Shown: positions 7,735-16,473 of the stretch, in pieces
Numbering within the stretch: the first letter of the stretch is position 1
Layout: every line of letters begins with the position of its first letter
Assembly: GCA_934462945.1 (NCBI GenBank)
Contig: CAKSJF010000007.1
Location: forward strand, 1-44,666
Length of the DNA: 44,666 nt
Reading direction: 5' to 3'
From: an uncultured Clostridia bacterium
GTDB taxonomy: Bacteria; Bacillota; Clostridia; UBA1381
Notes under the pieces: model-generated
Told to the model about the DNA's origin: nothing
The model's database searches: none
Seen by the model: only the letters and a program-made list of their open reading frames with translations
Translations under genes and position numbers: made by a program

Positions 7735-9568
7735 AGCAAACCCCCGTTTTGAATCGGCTGACTCCGCATCCGGCGCATTTTTCCCGACAGTTCGGGGTGG
7801 TTTCTGCGCGCTTTGCCTTTTCATTTTCCCGCATGAAAAATTCCTTTGTCACTCCAACGCTGATATGATCCCAGGGAAGTACCTCGTCATAGCTGCGCTC
7901 CCGAAGATAAAAATCCGGATCGATGCCGCAGTCGGAAAATGCCTGCATCCACAAATCAAACCGGAAATATTCATTCCATCCGTCAAATTTGCAGCCTAAT
8001 TCCACTGCACGCGCAACCACCTTAGAAAGCCGCCGGTCGCCGCGTGCAAAAACACCCTCCAAATAGCTTGTTTTATTATCATGCCAGTTATAGCGGATGC
8101 GGCGCGAGGTAATCGCATTTTTCAGAGCGTTCTGCTTTTCTACAATCTCCTCCCGGGTATCCTGCTTTGCCCACTGAAATGCCGTGAACGGTTTTGGAAT
8201 AAAGCTTGAAGTACTGACGGTGATATTAATATTTTTTGCGCGCTCCTCCTTTGGGGTTTCAAAATAAACACCCAAAACCTTCTGGGCAAGCTCAGCAATT
8301 CCGCAGACATCCTCCAAGGTTTCGGTTGGCAGACCGATCATAAAATATAACTTCACATTCGTCCAGCCTCCCTCAAACAGCATTTTGGTCGACTTTAAAA
8401 TATTTTCCTCTGTAATATTCTTATTAATAACATCTCTTAACCGCTGTGTTCCTGCCTCCGGTGCAAAGGTGATACCGGTTTTTCGAACCTTTTGCACCTT
8501 TTCCATCAGCTCCAGTGAAAAATTATCAATCCGGAGCGAGGGGAGAGAAAGTCCGATTTTCTTTTTTTCGGTCATCTCTAAAAGCGCATCGGTTAATTCC
8601 CGCAATTGCCGGTAATCGCTTGTACTCAAAGAAGAAAGTGAAATTTCATCATAGCCGCTGCACGTTAATAGTTTTTCTGCAAGCCCGGCGAGGGTTTCTG
8701 CCTTTCGCTCGCGCACCGGACGGTAAACATACCCTGCCTGGCAGAACCGGCAGCCGCGGATGCAGCCGCGGAACACTTCCAGCATGACACGGTCGTGCAC
8801 AATTTCCCCAAACGGTACGATGATTGAATCCGGTGCAGGGGTTTTATCAAAGTCCGGCATAATGCGTTTCAGAACGGTTTTCTTCGCATGCGGATTGTTC
8901 GGAGTGATAGAGGTGACGCGCCCGATCTCGTCATATTCCACATCATAAAAGGACGGCACATAAATACCGTCAATGTCTGCAAGCCTTTCTAACAGCTGTT
9001 TTTTGCTGATTCTTCCTTGCTTTTTCCATTCCAGATAGCAATTCACCGTTTCATGGATCAGTTCTTCTCCCTCGCCCAGCATGAAGAAGTCGATAAATTC
9101 TGCGATCGGCTCTGCATTATACGCGCAAGGACCTCCGGCGCAGATCACCGGGTCGTTTTCTCCGCGGTCTGCTGAGCGCAGCGGAATCCCGGCTAAATCC
9201 AGCATATTTAAGACATTGGAATAGCACAGTTCATATTGCAGGGTAAAACCGACAATATCAAAATGCGTAATCTCATCTCCGCTTTCCAATGCGAACAGCT
9301 TATGATCCCGGCTGCGCATCTCCTCCTCCATATCCGCCCAGGGCGCAAAAACTCGCTCGCAATAGGTGTCCTCGCGCTGGTTAAGCGTATGATACAGGAT
9401 TTTGATCCCCAAATGAGACATTGCAATTTCATATAAATCCGGAAAACAAAAAGCAAACCGAACCTGTACATCGGCAGGATTTTTCACACATTGGTTCATC
9501 TCTCCGCCGGTATACCGGGTCGGCTTTTGTACCTTCATTAAAATTTTGTCACGTTCTGAAAATGGCAT
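7727..9568 (-). CDS. TIGR03960 family B12-binding radical SAM protein
   Basis: A 613-residue radical SAM protein. An N-terminal region similar to cobalamin-binding folds (about 30-180) precedes the radical SAM barrel with C269-x3-C273-x2-C276 (in CIRGCRFC), which binds the 4Fe-4S cluster and SAM. A cysteine-rich tail (C-x3-C-x2-C near residues 589-596) may bind another metal centre. The family is widespread in Firmicutes but its reaction is not established. A TTG 12 bases upstream is in frame, but AGGA would then touch the start; ATG 9568 is preferred, although spacing is long. It overlaps DUF2344 downstream and follows ytfJ. Confidence 0.87.
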   Translation of the reverse strand: MPFSERDKILMKVQKPTRYTGGEMNQCVKNPADVQVRFAFCFPDLYEIAMSHLGIKILYHTLNQREDTYCERVFAPWADMEEEMRSRDHKLFALESGDEITHFDIVGFTLQYELCYSNVLNMLDLAGIPLRSADRGENDPVICAGGPCAYNAEPIAEFIDFFMLGEGEELIHETVNCYLEWKKQGRISKKQLLERLADIDGIYVPSFYDVEYDEIGRVTSITPNNPHAKKTVLKRIMPDFDKTPAPDSIIVPFGEIVHDRVMLEVFRGCIRGCRFCQAGYVYRPVRERKAETLAGLAEKLLTCSGYDEISLSSLSTSDYRQLRELTDALLEMTEKKKIGLSLPSLRIDNFSLELMEKVQKVRKTGITFAPEAGTQRLRDVINKNITEENILKSTKMLFEGGWTNVKLYFMIGLPTETLEDVCGIAELAQKVLGVYFETPKEERAKNINITVSTSSFIPKPFTAFQWAKQDTREEIVEKQNALKNAITSRRIRYNWHDNKTSYLEGVFARGDRRLSKVVARAVELGCKFDGWNEYFRFDLWMQAFSDCGIDPDFYLRERSYDEVLPWDHISVGVTKEFFMRENEKAKRAETTPNCREKCAGCGVSRFKTGVCYE

Positions 9569-9603
9569 TTTTAAAATCAATCCTTATATTATGTATTGTT
9601 TGA

Positions 9604-9622
9604 GGGCTGCACCCGGCAGCCC
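9604..9622 (-). terminator. GC-rich hairpin after ytfJ
   Basis: GGGCTGC (9604-9610) and GCAGCCC (9616-9622) form a 7-bp stem with a 5-base loop, 8 bases past the ytfJ stop. On the minus strand it is not followed by a T run, so it may be a weak attenuator or an mRNA-stabilising stem rather than a full terminator. Confidence 0.4.
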
Positions 9623-9630
9623 CCTTTTGA

Positions 9631-10083
9631 TTATTCGGCAACATCAACCTCTTGATCCTGCTGTTCTTCTTCCTTTTTACCTTTGCCGCCAACCTTTTTT
9701 GCAATGCCGGATACGGCATTATTCATTTTTCCCAAAAGCTCCGGAACGAGATCCACCAGCTTGTCCATGGGAGACGCAGAATCACTCACCGGCAACAGAC
9801 GCACGTTTCCTCCGCTCATGACTAAAAATGCAATCGGCTTGACATTTGCACCGCCGCCGCAGCCGCCGCCAAACAGGGAATCACTCCCCGGCACGGCTGT
9901 GCTTTTCGGCGAAAATTCGCTCCCTCCTGCACCAAAGCCAAAAGAGACAGTGGAAATCGGAATAATGACACTCCCGTCCGGTGTGGTAACCGGATCGCCG
10001 ATAATCGTATCCACGTCCACCATTGCCTTAATATTTTTCATTGCTGTGTCCATCAGCCCTTGAATCGGATGCTCCATGACCAT
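9631..10083 (-). CDS. ytfJ: GerW / YtfJ family sporulation protein
   Basis: A 150-residue GerW-family protein. In Bacillus YtfJ/GerW is a spore protein needed for efficient germination. Visible family features are the early HPIQGLMxTAMxNIKxMVDVxTIIGxP pattern, the GFGAGGSEF segment (49-57), the glycine run FGGGCGGG (71-78) and a charged tail. The start is ATG 10083: it overlaps the stop of the preceding gene as TGATG, and AAAGGAAG lies just before. Placement after scpA-scpB-DUF2953 is the usual clostridial order. It points to a spore-forming lineage, although family members also occur in non-sporulating relatives. Confidence 0.88.
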   Translation of the reverse strand: MVMEHPIQGLMDTAMKNIKAMVDVDTIIGDPVTTPDGSVIIPISTVSFGFGAGGSEFSPKSTAVPGSDSLFGGGCGGGANVKPIAFLVMSGGNVRLLPVSDSASPMDKLVDLVPELLGKMNNAVSGIAKKVGGKGKKEEEQQDQEVDVAE

Positions 10084-10685
10084 CAACTTCCTTTCTTTTC
10101 TTTTTTATATTTTAAGTATATTTTAAAACATTTTAACAGCACAATGATAATATGTGCAGGTTTGATCCGCAATATGCAGCGAAACCGAAGATCAAAGCAG
10201 GGGGTTTGAAAATTCGGAGAAATGTTTGTTTCGGTTTTCTCCAGCCGGAGATTCTGATCGATCAGGGCAAGCAGATTATAGTATACACCATAGACCATGC
10301 CGCTTAAAATCCCGGTCAGCGCCGGATCCTCCAAACCGAAATCCAAAGAAAAGGAAAATTCCCGGATTCGTACTGCTTTTTTGGATAGAAAACGCAAAAG
10401 ATCCGACAAATCCTCCCGGAGCAGCTGATAAGTACTCCGAAATGCTTTTACACGCGCAAGAACCGATTCATCCGCCGTTTTCTCCTGTTCCTCTGCTTCT
10501 TCTTTCTTCTCTTTTTTTTCTTTTTTCTCTCCTTTTGGCATCGGAATTTTGATTCCGAAATACCGCAGGGTAAAATGCTCCTCCTGATTATACAGGTTTT
10601 TATGATAGAAAAGCTCTGCGTCCAACGGCGCAAAGAGCAGTACCAAAAGTACCGCCGCAATCAGGAATAAGATCAGATAGCCCAT
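10083..10685 (-). CDS. DUF2953 membrane protein
   Basis: A 200-residue protein of the DUF2953 family, usually encoded next to ytfJ in Bacillota. It begins with a hydrophobic helix (about 2-20), continues with a highly charged lysine/glutamate stretch (about 50-72) and has the family segment DFGLEDPALTGILSG in the second half; a second hydrophobic stretch lies near the C-terminus. The start is ATG 10685 with AGAGG five bases before it; the GTG six bases upstream has no spacing for a ribosome binding site. Function is unknown; linkage with ytfJ suggests a role around the forespore or spore membrane. Confidence 0.8.
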   Translation of the reverse strand: MGYLILFLIAAVLLVLLFAPLDAELFYHKNLYNQEEHFTLRYFGIKIPMPKGEKKEKKEKKEEAEEQEKTADESVLARVKAFRSTYQLLREDLSDLLRFLSKKAVRIREFSFSLDFGLEDPALTGILSGMVYGVYYNLLALIDQNLRLEKTETNISPNFQTPCFDLRFRCILRIKPAHIIIVLLKCFKIYLKYKKEKKGS

Positions 10686-10694
10686 ATGCACCTC

Positions 10695-11282
10695 TTATTC
10701 TTCGTTTTTCTCAATCTCGGGAGAAATGTCAAGCTCCACCTGTTCAAAATCACCCTTAAGCCGGGAAAGATCAATTTCAGGCAAGTCCTTTGGGGTTTTT
10801 AAGCCAAAGCACCGCAGGAAATTCTGCGTGGTTTTGTAGAGAATCGGGCGTCCCGGTGCGTCCAGCCGTCCGCATTCCTCAATCAGTCCGCGTTCTACCA
10901 ACCGGTTCACTGCGCCGTCACTGTTGACTCCGCGGATATATTCCACCTGTCCTCTTGTGATCGGCTGTTTATAGGCGATAATCGCCAATGCCTCCATTGC
11001 CGCATTGGATAATGCCTGCCGTCTCTGTTCGCCCAGAATTTCCTGTATGTATGCATAGTATTCCGGTCGGGAACAGATCTGATAGCCATCGTCTATTTCA
11101 ATAATCTGTACTCCGCGAAGTTCGGTATCGTACTGATATTTTAACTGCTTCACTGCCTCGCGGACTTCGTCCGGATCAACCTCCAGCACCGCCGCAAGCT
11201 TTGACGCACGGACAGGCTCGCCTGCGGCAAATAAAATTCCCTCCACCGCATACGGAATCCGTTCCTTTGCTATTGACTCCAC
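10695..11282 (-). CDS. scpB: Segregation and condensation protein B
   Basis: ScpB is the kleisin-associated partner in the SMC-ScpAB condensin that organises newly replicated origins. The 195-residue protein has two winged-helix domains and the family blocks IIAYKQPITR (101-110) and DAPGRPILYKTT (141-152). The start is a GTG at 11282, inside the end of scpA (13-base overlap), with GAGGG nine bases upstream; this overlap couples production of the two subunits. The C-terminal 25 residues are acidic. Confidence 0.93.
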   Translation of the reverse strand: MESIAKERIPYAVEGILFAAGEPVRASKLAAVLEVDPDEVREAVKQLKYQYDTELRGVQIIEIDDGYQICSRPEYYAYIQEILGEQRRQALSNAAMEALAIIAYKQPITRGQVEYIRGVNSDGAVNRLVERGLIEECGRLDAPGRPILYKTTQNFLRCFGLKTPKDLPEIDLSRLKGDFEQVELDISPEIEKNEE

Positions 11283-12025
11283 TCGTTTTCACCCTCGTTA
11301 TTTCTATTCTTTGCCGGGACAAGAATAAAATCTTTCTGCCCCTCGTCATAATCTGCATAGAGCTTATTCAGCTTGATCATCTCCAAAACTGCCAGAAAGG
11401 TTGCAATCATTTCCGGCTTGGAATCTTCTTTCCGGAATAATCCTGAAAAGGCAACGCGTTTTTTCTTTGCAAGCACCTTGCAGATTTTCTCCACCATATC
11501 GTCCACCGAAACCTTTTCTCTGCCGACGATTCCGGAGAATGCCTTTTTGGTCGGTTTCGTGCGGCGAACCTTTCGTTCTAAAATCGCCGCAAATGCGTCC
11601 AAAAGCTCCTGCGTTTCATGATGCCGGTTATATTCCGGGATGGGAAAGTCAATTTTTTCTGCCTCCCGAAAGACCATATACCGCGACCAGAACTCTGTTT
11701 TCCGAAGCTCCTTTGATGCCTCTTTATACTGCTGATACTCCAAAAGCCGCGCCGCCAGATCTTCGCGCGGATCTTCCTCCTCGTCCTCCTCCGGTTTGGG
11801 GAGGAGCATTTTCGACTTAATATAAAGGAGCTGTGCCGCCATCACAATAAACTCACTGGTATTTTCCAGGCTGGATTCCTCAATCCCGGAGATCGCCTCC
11901 AGATACTGATCGGTAATTTCTACAATCGGAATATCATAAATATTCACCTTGTTTTTCTGAATCAGATGGAGCAGTAAATCCAAAGGACCCTCAAAATTCT
12001 CCAGCTTATATAACATTGTTTCCAT
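11270..12025 (-). CDS. scpA: Segregation and condensation protein A
   Basis: ScpA is the kleisin subunit that bridges the SMC heads in the bacterial condensin complex. The 251-residue protein starts with the typical YKLENFEGPLDLLLHLI segment and NIYDIPI, the N-terminal region that binds the SMC neck, followed by an acidic middle (about 96-108) and a C-terminal winged helix. It lies 7 bases downstream of the M50 protease gene and overlaps scpB. AGGATAAG precedes the ATG. Confidence 0.93.
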   Translation of the reverse strand: METMLYKLENFEGPLDLLLHLIQKNKVNIYDIPIVEITDQYLEAISGIEESSLENTSEFIVMAAQLLYIKSKMLLPKPEEDEEEDPREDLAARLLEYQQYKEASKELRKTEFWSRYMVFREAEKIDFPIPEYNRHHETQELLDAFAAILERKVRRTKPTKKAFSGIVGREKVSVDDMVEKICKVLAKKKRVAFSGLFRKEDSKPEMIATFLAVLEMIKLNKLYADYDEGQKDFILVPAKNRNNEGENEWSQ

Positions 12026-12032
12026 ATTTTTC

Positions 12033-12710
12033 TTATCCTAGACCAAGTATTCTGAACGCAATTTTTGCAATTGCTCCGTAGAACACCGATACCCCTGTTC
12101 CGATAATATTTCCGAATACCCCCAAAAGCGACAGCACCATCAAAATGATAATGCAATATTGCTCATATTGCAGCATGGTATAGTAGGTGCGATCCGGAAG
12201 AAATACTCCCAGCACCTTTGCGCCGTCCAGCGGCGGCAGGGGGATCAGGTTAAAAACCATAAACTGTAGATTCCGGATGGTAAAGAGCGCGGTAATCTGC
12301 ATGATAAAGGATGCAACCGGATAGGAAATTCCGGATACGATTTTCGCCAGCAGCACGCCGATGATAAAGCCGGCAAATGCCATAATGAGATTTGCCAAAG
12401 GTCCTGCTAATGCTACCAATGCCATGCCCTTTTTCCGATCCTTATAGTACATCGGATTCACCTGCACCGGTTTTGCCCAGCCAAAGCCGGTTAAAACCAT
12501 TAAAAGCGTACCGACCAAATCCAGGTGCGCCAAAGGATTCAGGGTCATTCTTCCCTGCATTTTCGGGGTGGGGTCGCCCAGTTTTCCGGACACCCAACCA
12601 TGCGCCAATTCATGCCCCACCAACGCAACCAGCGTGGTGAGCAGAATACAAACGGTTGTTCCAACCGAGCTGAATAAACGATAAAACATCGAAAGAATTG
12701 TATTGCTCAT
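12033..12710 (-). CDS. Site-2 protease family (M50) membrane protein
   Basis: A 225-residue membrane metalloprotease of the compact M50B type. It has HELAH (33-37), which supplies two zinc ligands and the catalytic glutamate, and NLIPLPPLDG (154-163) with D162 as third ligand, plus about five or six hydrophobic helices. Such proteins cleave within the membrane; those next to scpA have no settled substrate. ATG 12710 is chosen because AAAGG lies 10 bases upstream, whereas the ATG pair at 12734/12731 lacks a ribosome binding site. It is the first gene of the scpAB operon, with a promoter about 50 bases upstream. Confidence 0.88.
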   Translation of the reverse strand: MSNTILSMFYRLFSSVGTTVCILLTTLVALVGHELAHGWVSGKLGDPTPKMQGRMTLNPLAHLDLVGTLLMVLTGFGWAKPVQVNPMYYKDRKKGMALVALAGPLANLIMAFAGFIIGVLLAKIVSGISYPVASFIMQITALFTIRNLQFMVFNLIPLPPLDGAKVLGVFLPDRTYYTMLQYEQYCIIILMVLSLLGVFGNIIGTGVSVFYGAIAKIAFRILGLG

Positions 12711-12756
12711 AAAATAATAGCCTTTCTCCATCATCAGGATATATCTTCACAATTCT

Positions 12757-12785
12757 ATTATACCTTGTTTTTATTCTAAAGTAAA
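12757..12785 (-). promoter_or_regulatory. Promoter of the M50-scpAB operon
   Basis: On the minus strand there is TTTACT (12780-12785), a 17-bp spacer and a perfect TATAAT (12757-12762). It is divergent from the AAA+ ATPase promoter. Confidence 0.75.
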
Positions 12786-12824
12786 GATTTTTTTTATTTT
12801 TTCCGGGAATTATTTGTCAGGACA

Positions 12825-12853
12825 TTGACATTTGGTTTGTTTTGTGCTAATCT
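12825..12853 (+). promoter_or_regulatory. Promoter of the AAA+ ATPase gene
   Basis: TTGACA (12825-12830), a 17-bp spacer and TAATCT (12848-12853), with the gene starting 33 bases later behind AGAGGAAG. Confidence 0.8.
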
Positions 12854-12885
12854 AAACCGAGAGACACAAGAAAAGAGGAAGTTGT

Positions 12886-14073
12886 ATGAATCAATTCATA
12901 TTATACGGTAAAAATCCGGAATACAATCTGATCCCAAGACTATCAGAGCAGGATTCCGGCGCCCTTTCAGAGCTTTTGCTCTTGGCAGATCAATACTGTT
13001 TTTCGGGAAATCTGTGGCATACGTTTCTTGCCTGGCTATTGATGCAGGATGAAAACCCCTACAGTCTTTCCTGCGAACGAAGAAAAAAACCGGATACCGG
13101 TTTTAATGCGTTTGCTGAGCAGGACTTAGAAAAAATATACGAGTTGTTTTTCACAGACATGCCGCAGCTGCCGGAGCATTTTGCCGCTCCAAAGCGCGAG
13201 GATCAGCCGGCTATGGTCGGAAAAACAGCGTCAGAGCTTGCCTTGGCGTTAGAATGCTCCCAAAACGTCATGCAGTTTATCCAGATTGTGACCGATTTTT
13301 ATACCAAAAACGGTGTGGGAATTTTCAGTACGAACCGCGCTTTTTCAGTTGACGGCGGAGAACTTGTCCCGGTTTGCCATCTGCTTCCGATCACCTTTTT
13401 CGATCTTTGGGGATATGAGGTGCAAAAGCAACAGTTGATTGAGAATACTGAGGCTTTTCTTGCCGGAAAGCCTGCAAATAACGTTCTGCTCTACGGAGAC
13501 AGCGGTGCAGGGAAATCTGCGTCACTAAAAGCGCTCCTGAACAGATATGCACCCGACGGACTGCGTGTGATTGAGCTTTACAAGCACCAGTTTTCCGCGT
13601 TGCCAAAGCTTACAAAAACGCTCCGAAACCGGAACTATCGGTTTTTGATTTATATGGACGACCTGTCCTTTGAGGAATTTGAAACGGATTATAAATATCT
13701 AAAAGCGCTGATGGAGGGAGGATTGGAGGCAAAGCCGGAAAACATTCTGATCTATGCCACCTCAAACCGCCGCCACTTAATCCGGGAGGCAAACAGCGAC
13801 CGTTCCGATTCGGACGACCGCCACAATTCCGACACCGTTCAGGAAAAAATATCCCTTTCTCAGCGGTTCGGACTTTCGATCTATTACCCCAAGCCGCTAT
13901 CCAGAGAATTTAAGGAGATCGTTCTGCATCTTGCCAACCGACGCGGTGTGACGCTTTCTAAGGAAGAACTCCTCCGCCGTGCACAAATCTGGGAAATGGA
14001 GCATAGCACCATCTCCGGACGAAGCGCAGAACAGTTTATCGAATACATTTTAGGACAAGCTGCCTTGGAATGA
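12886..14073 (+). CDS. DUF815 family AAA+ ATPase
   Basis: A 395-residue cytoplasmic ATPase of the DUF815 group. An N-terminal region of unknown function (1-170) precedes an AAA+ core with Walker A GDSGAGKS (204-211), Walker B-like FLIYMDDL (253-260) and a sensor-1-type segment ATSNRRHL (291-298). A polar insert rich in Asp and Ser (302-318) follows sensor 1. The role of the family is not established; relatives are common single genes in Clostridia. It has its own strong promoter and stands alone, converging on a DeoR-type regulator gene with no clear terminator in the 68 bases between. Confidence 0.85.
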   Translation: MNQFILYGKNPEYNLIPRLSEQDSGALSELLLLADQYCFSGNLWHTFLAWLLMQDENPYSLSCERRKKPDTGFNAFAEQDLEKIYELFFTDMPQLPEHFAAPKREDQPAMVGKTASELALALECSQNVMQFIQIVTDFYTKNGVGIFSTNRAFSVDGGELVPVCHLLPITFFDLWGYEVQKQQLIENTEAFLAGKPANNVLLYGDSGAGKSASLKALLNRYAPDGLRVIELYKHQFSALPKLTKTLRNRNYRFLIYMDDLSFEEFETDYKYLKALMEGGLEAKPENILIYATSNRRHLIREANSDRSDSDDRHNSDTVQEKISLSQRFGLSIYYPKPLSREFKEIVLHLANRRGVTLSKEELLRRAQIWEMEHSTISGRSAEQFIEYILGQAALE

Positions 14074-14141
14074 AAGATAGATTTTTCGTAAATTTCAGTT
14101 TCAAATCCGCTTAGCTTCCCCGTTTCACAGCGCTTTGACCG

Positions 14142-14915
14142 CTACTTTTTCCCGCCGGCAATAATCCGGATCTGATTTTCCCGATATAGCTCTCTCAATT
14201 CCGGCGAAAGCGAGGAATCGGTGATGTAAGTATACTGAGGGTTCATCTCACTTACCTTCATCAGCGCGCTTTTCTCAAATTTACTGCTGTCCGCTAAAAT
14301 ATAGATTTCTTCGCTGGACGCGCAATACTGGTTTGTGGTTGCCGTCCAGTGCGGTTCATGATCGCAGATTCCATATTTTAAGGAAACTGCCGCCGGAAAC
14401 ATAAAGAATTTCTGCATATGCAGCTTTTTCAGACTATCCACCACCAGCGGTCCGTAAAAACCGTTTAACGGTCTGGAATAATGACCGGCACACAGGATCA
14501 CAGACATATTCTGCTGCCGGCAAAGATGGTTAAATACGTCCATACAGCTTGTAACCACCGTGAGGGAATTAAAATGCTGCACCAGCTGATCTGCAAAATC
14601 GACAGCAGTACTCCCGGCATCCACGCCGATCACATCTCCCTCCGAAATAAACGCCATCGCCGCTCTGGACAGCTCCGCTTTCTGATCGCGCCGCTCCTCC
14701 AGACGGGATTCCAAGCTCAGATAAGGCAACACCTCACCCAGTGTTACCGCGCCGCCATGCACTCTCTGCAACTTGTGTTCACGCTCCAGCTTCAATAAAT
14801 CCCTCCGCACGGTTTCAATCGATACGTCAAAAAGAGCCATCAGGTTGGATGTGCTGACCGCACCCCCCTCCTGGATCATCTCGCATATTTTTTTCTGTCT
14901 TTCCTGTGCAAACAA
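14142..14915 (-). CDS. DeoR/GlpR family transcriptional regulator
   Basis: A 257-residue DeoR-type repressor: an N-terminal winged helix-turn-helix (about 6-56, including SIETVRRDLLKLE) and a C-terminal sugar-phosphate-sensing domain with VIGVDAGST (96-103). Such regulators usually bind a phosphorylated sugar. An upstream in-frame ATG at 14936 has no ribosome binding site. The TTG at 14915 has GGAGG 8 bases before it and gives the family-typical start FAQERQKKI, so TTG is taken as the start. It has its own promoter and no sugar gene beside it, so its target is unknown; the glycan locus a few kilobases away is a candidate. Confidence 0.85.
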   Translation of the reverse strand: MFAQERQKKICEMIQEGGAVSTSNLMALFDVSIETVRRDLLKLEREHKLQRVHGGAVTLGEVLPYLSLESRLEERRDQKAELSRAAMAFISEGDVIGVDAGSTAVDFADQLVQHFNSLTVVTSCMDVFNHLCRQQNMSVILCAGHYSRPLNGFYGPLVVDSLKKLHMQKFFMFPAAVSLKYGICDHEPHWTATTNQYCASSEEIYILADSSKFEKSALMKVSEMNPQYTYITDSSLSPELRELYRENQIRIIAGGKK

Positions 14916-14946
14916 ATTCCACACCTCCAATATCATTTCTATTGTT

Positions 14947-14975
14947 AGTATATCATACCCGGAAAAAAACGTCAA
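14947..14975 (-). promoter_or_regulatory. Promoter of the DeoR-type regulator
   Basis: On the minus strand there is TTGACG (14970-14975), a 17-bp spacer and TATACT (14947-14952), 32 bases before the TTG start. The position supports the short form of the protein. Confidence 0.75.
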
Positions 14976-15068
14976 TCCCTTTTGCACCGCTGCCGCGTTT
15001 AATATGTAACTTTTTGTAAAGGATTCACACCATAACACCCAAAAACATGCGTCTGCGTTTCTTTTTTC

Positions 15069-15097
15069 TTGACATTTCCGAAAAAAACTGTTAGAAT
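15069..15097 (+). promoter_or_regulatory. Promoter of the NfeD-SPFH-mutY operon
   Basis: TTGACA (15069-15074), a 17-bp spacer and TAGAAT (15092-15097). Only 22 bases separate it from the NfeD start. Confidence 0.75.
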
Positions 15098-15119
15098 GAA
15101 GGTAATGGAGGTGAATGGG

Positions 15120-15563
15120 ATGGAAATTACCTGGATCTTTATTGCGGTTCTCTTTGGGGTTGCTGAGGCGATGACAACCCAGCTGGTTTCAATTTGGTTT
15201 GTGGGCGGATCGGTTGCAGCATTGATCACGTCCATGTTCGGTCAGAATATGGTGGTGCAGTTTTCAGTTTTTGTTGCAGTTTCCGCCATTTTACTGGTTG
15301 CCACAAGACCAATTGTGAAAAAATTCACCAAAACCGGCTTTGTCGCCACCAATGCAGATTCGCAGATCGGGAAAAGAATCATTATCACACAGCGCGTGGA
15401 TAACCTACAGGAAACCGGAGAAGCAAAAATCAACGGAATCACCTGGAGCGTCCGCTCGGATGACGGTCTGCCCTTAGAGGTGGGCGAATGCGCCGTCATA
15501 AAGCGGATTGACGGGGTGAAGCTGATTGTTGAAAAAGAACCGGATGCACAGGTGATCGTATAG
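15120..15563 (+). CDS. NfeD family membrane protein
   Basis: A 147-residue short NfeD protein: hydrophobic segments at about 4-18, 25-40 and 46-62, then a soluble OB-fold domain (about 80-145). NfeD proteins pair with SPFH (stomatin-like) proteins and are thought to help organise membrane microdomains. The adjacent SPFH gene, 13 bases downstream, fits this pairing. The start at 15120 has GGAGGTG 6-8 bases upstream; in-frame ATGs further upstream overlap the promoter and are rejected. Confidence 0.88.
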   Translation: MEITWIFIAVLFGVAEAMTTQLVSIWFVGGSVAALITSMFGQNMVVQFSVFVAVSAILLVATRPIVKKFTKTGFVATNADSQIGKRIIITQRVDNLQETGEAKINGITWSVRSDDGLPLEVGECAVIKRIDGVKLIVEKEPDAQVIV

Positions 15564-15576
15564 AAAGGAGCTTATT

Positions 15577-16470
15577 ATGCCGTTATTAATTTTAGTTATT
15601 TTAATTTTAGTTGTTTTAATTGCCAACATTAAAATCGTACCGCAGGCAAATGCCTATATTGTGGAACGATTCGGAGGATATCATGACACCTGGGGTGTCG
15701 GACTGCATTTTAAAGTACCGTTTATCGACCGGATTGCACGCAAAGTGAACTTAAAGGAGCAGGTTGTAGACTTTCCTCCCCAGCCGGTCATTACCGAGGA
15801 TAACGTAACCATGCAGATTGATACGGTTGTATACTACCAGATCACCGATCCGAAAAGCTATACCTACGGTGTGGAGCGTCCGATGATGGCAATTGAAAAT
15901 CTGACCGCCACCACCCTCAGAAACATTATCGGAGATTTGGAGCTTGACGAAACTCTCACTTCGCGCGATACGGTCAACACCAAAATGCGTACCATTCTGG
16001 ACGAGGCAACCGATCCCTGGGGCATCAAAATTAACCGTGTGGAATTGAAAAACATTCTTCCTCCGCGTGAAATTCAGGACGCGATGGAAAAGCAGATGAA
16101 AGCAGAACGTGAACGCCGTGAGTCCATTTTGATTGCAGAGGGAAGCAAAAAATCCGCTATCCTGCTTGCAGAGGGTGAAAAGGAATCTGCTATTTTGAAA
16201 GCAGAGGCAAAAAAGCAGGCGGCAATCAAAGAAGCAGAGGGTGAGGCAGAGGCAATTTTGCAGCTGCAAACCGCTATTGCAGAGGGTATCCGCAGAATTA
16301 ACGATGCAAAACCGTCCGAGGCATATCTCACCATTAAGGCGCTGGAAAGCCTGGAAAAGGTTGCGGACGGAAAGTCAACCAAAATCATTATCCCCTCACA
16401 GATTCAGGGTCTTGCCGGCTTAGCAGCCTCCCTGAAGGAATTAACCGCTGAAACAAAGGAAACAAACTAA
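15577..16470 (+). CDS. SPFH/Band 7 (stomatin-like, QmcA-type) protein
   Basis: A 297-residue membrane-anchored SPFH protein. One N-terminal transmembrane helix (about 2-18) is followed by the Band 7 domain (about 20-170) and an alanine/glutamate-rich coiled coil with repeated AEGxKxxAIL units (about 177-225), the region used for oligomerisation. It is likely to assemble large rings at the membrane together with the NfeD protein encoded just upstream. AAAGGAG precedes the ATG. The physiological client is unknown. Confidence 0.9.
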   Translation: MPLLILVILILVVLIANIKIVPQANAYIVERFGGYHDTWGVGLHFKVPFIDRIARKVNLKEQVVDFPPQPVITEDNVTMQIDTVVYYQITDPKSYTYGVERPMMAIENLTATTLRNIIGDLELDETLTSRDTVNTKMRTILDEATDPWGIKINRVELKNILPPREIQDAMEKQMKAERERRESILIAEGSKKSAILLAEGEKESAILKAEAKKQAAIKEAEGEAEAILQLQTAIAEGIRRINDAKPSEAYLTIKALESLEKVADGKSTKIIIPSQIQGLAGLAASLKELTAETKETN

Positions 16471-16473
16471 TTT

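Noticed and set aside
14916..15038. Longer start for the DeoR-type regulator
   Set aside because: No ribosome site lies upstream of ATG 14936. The extension also contains the promoter at 14947-14975, whereas TTG 14915 has GGAGG 8 bases before it.
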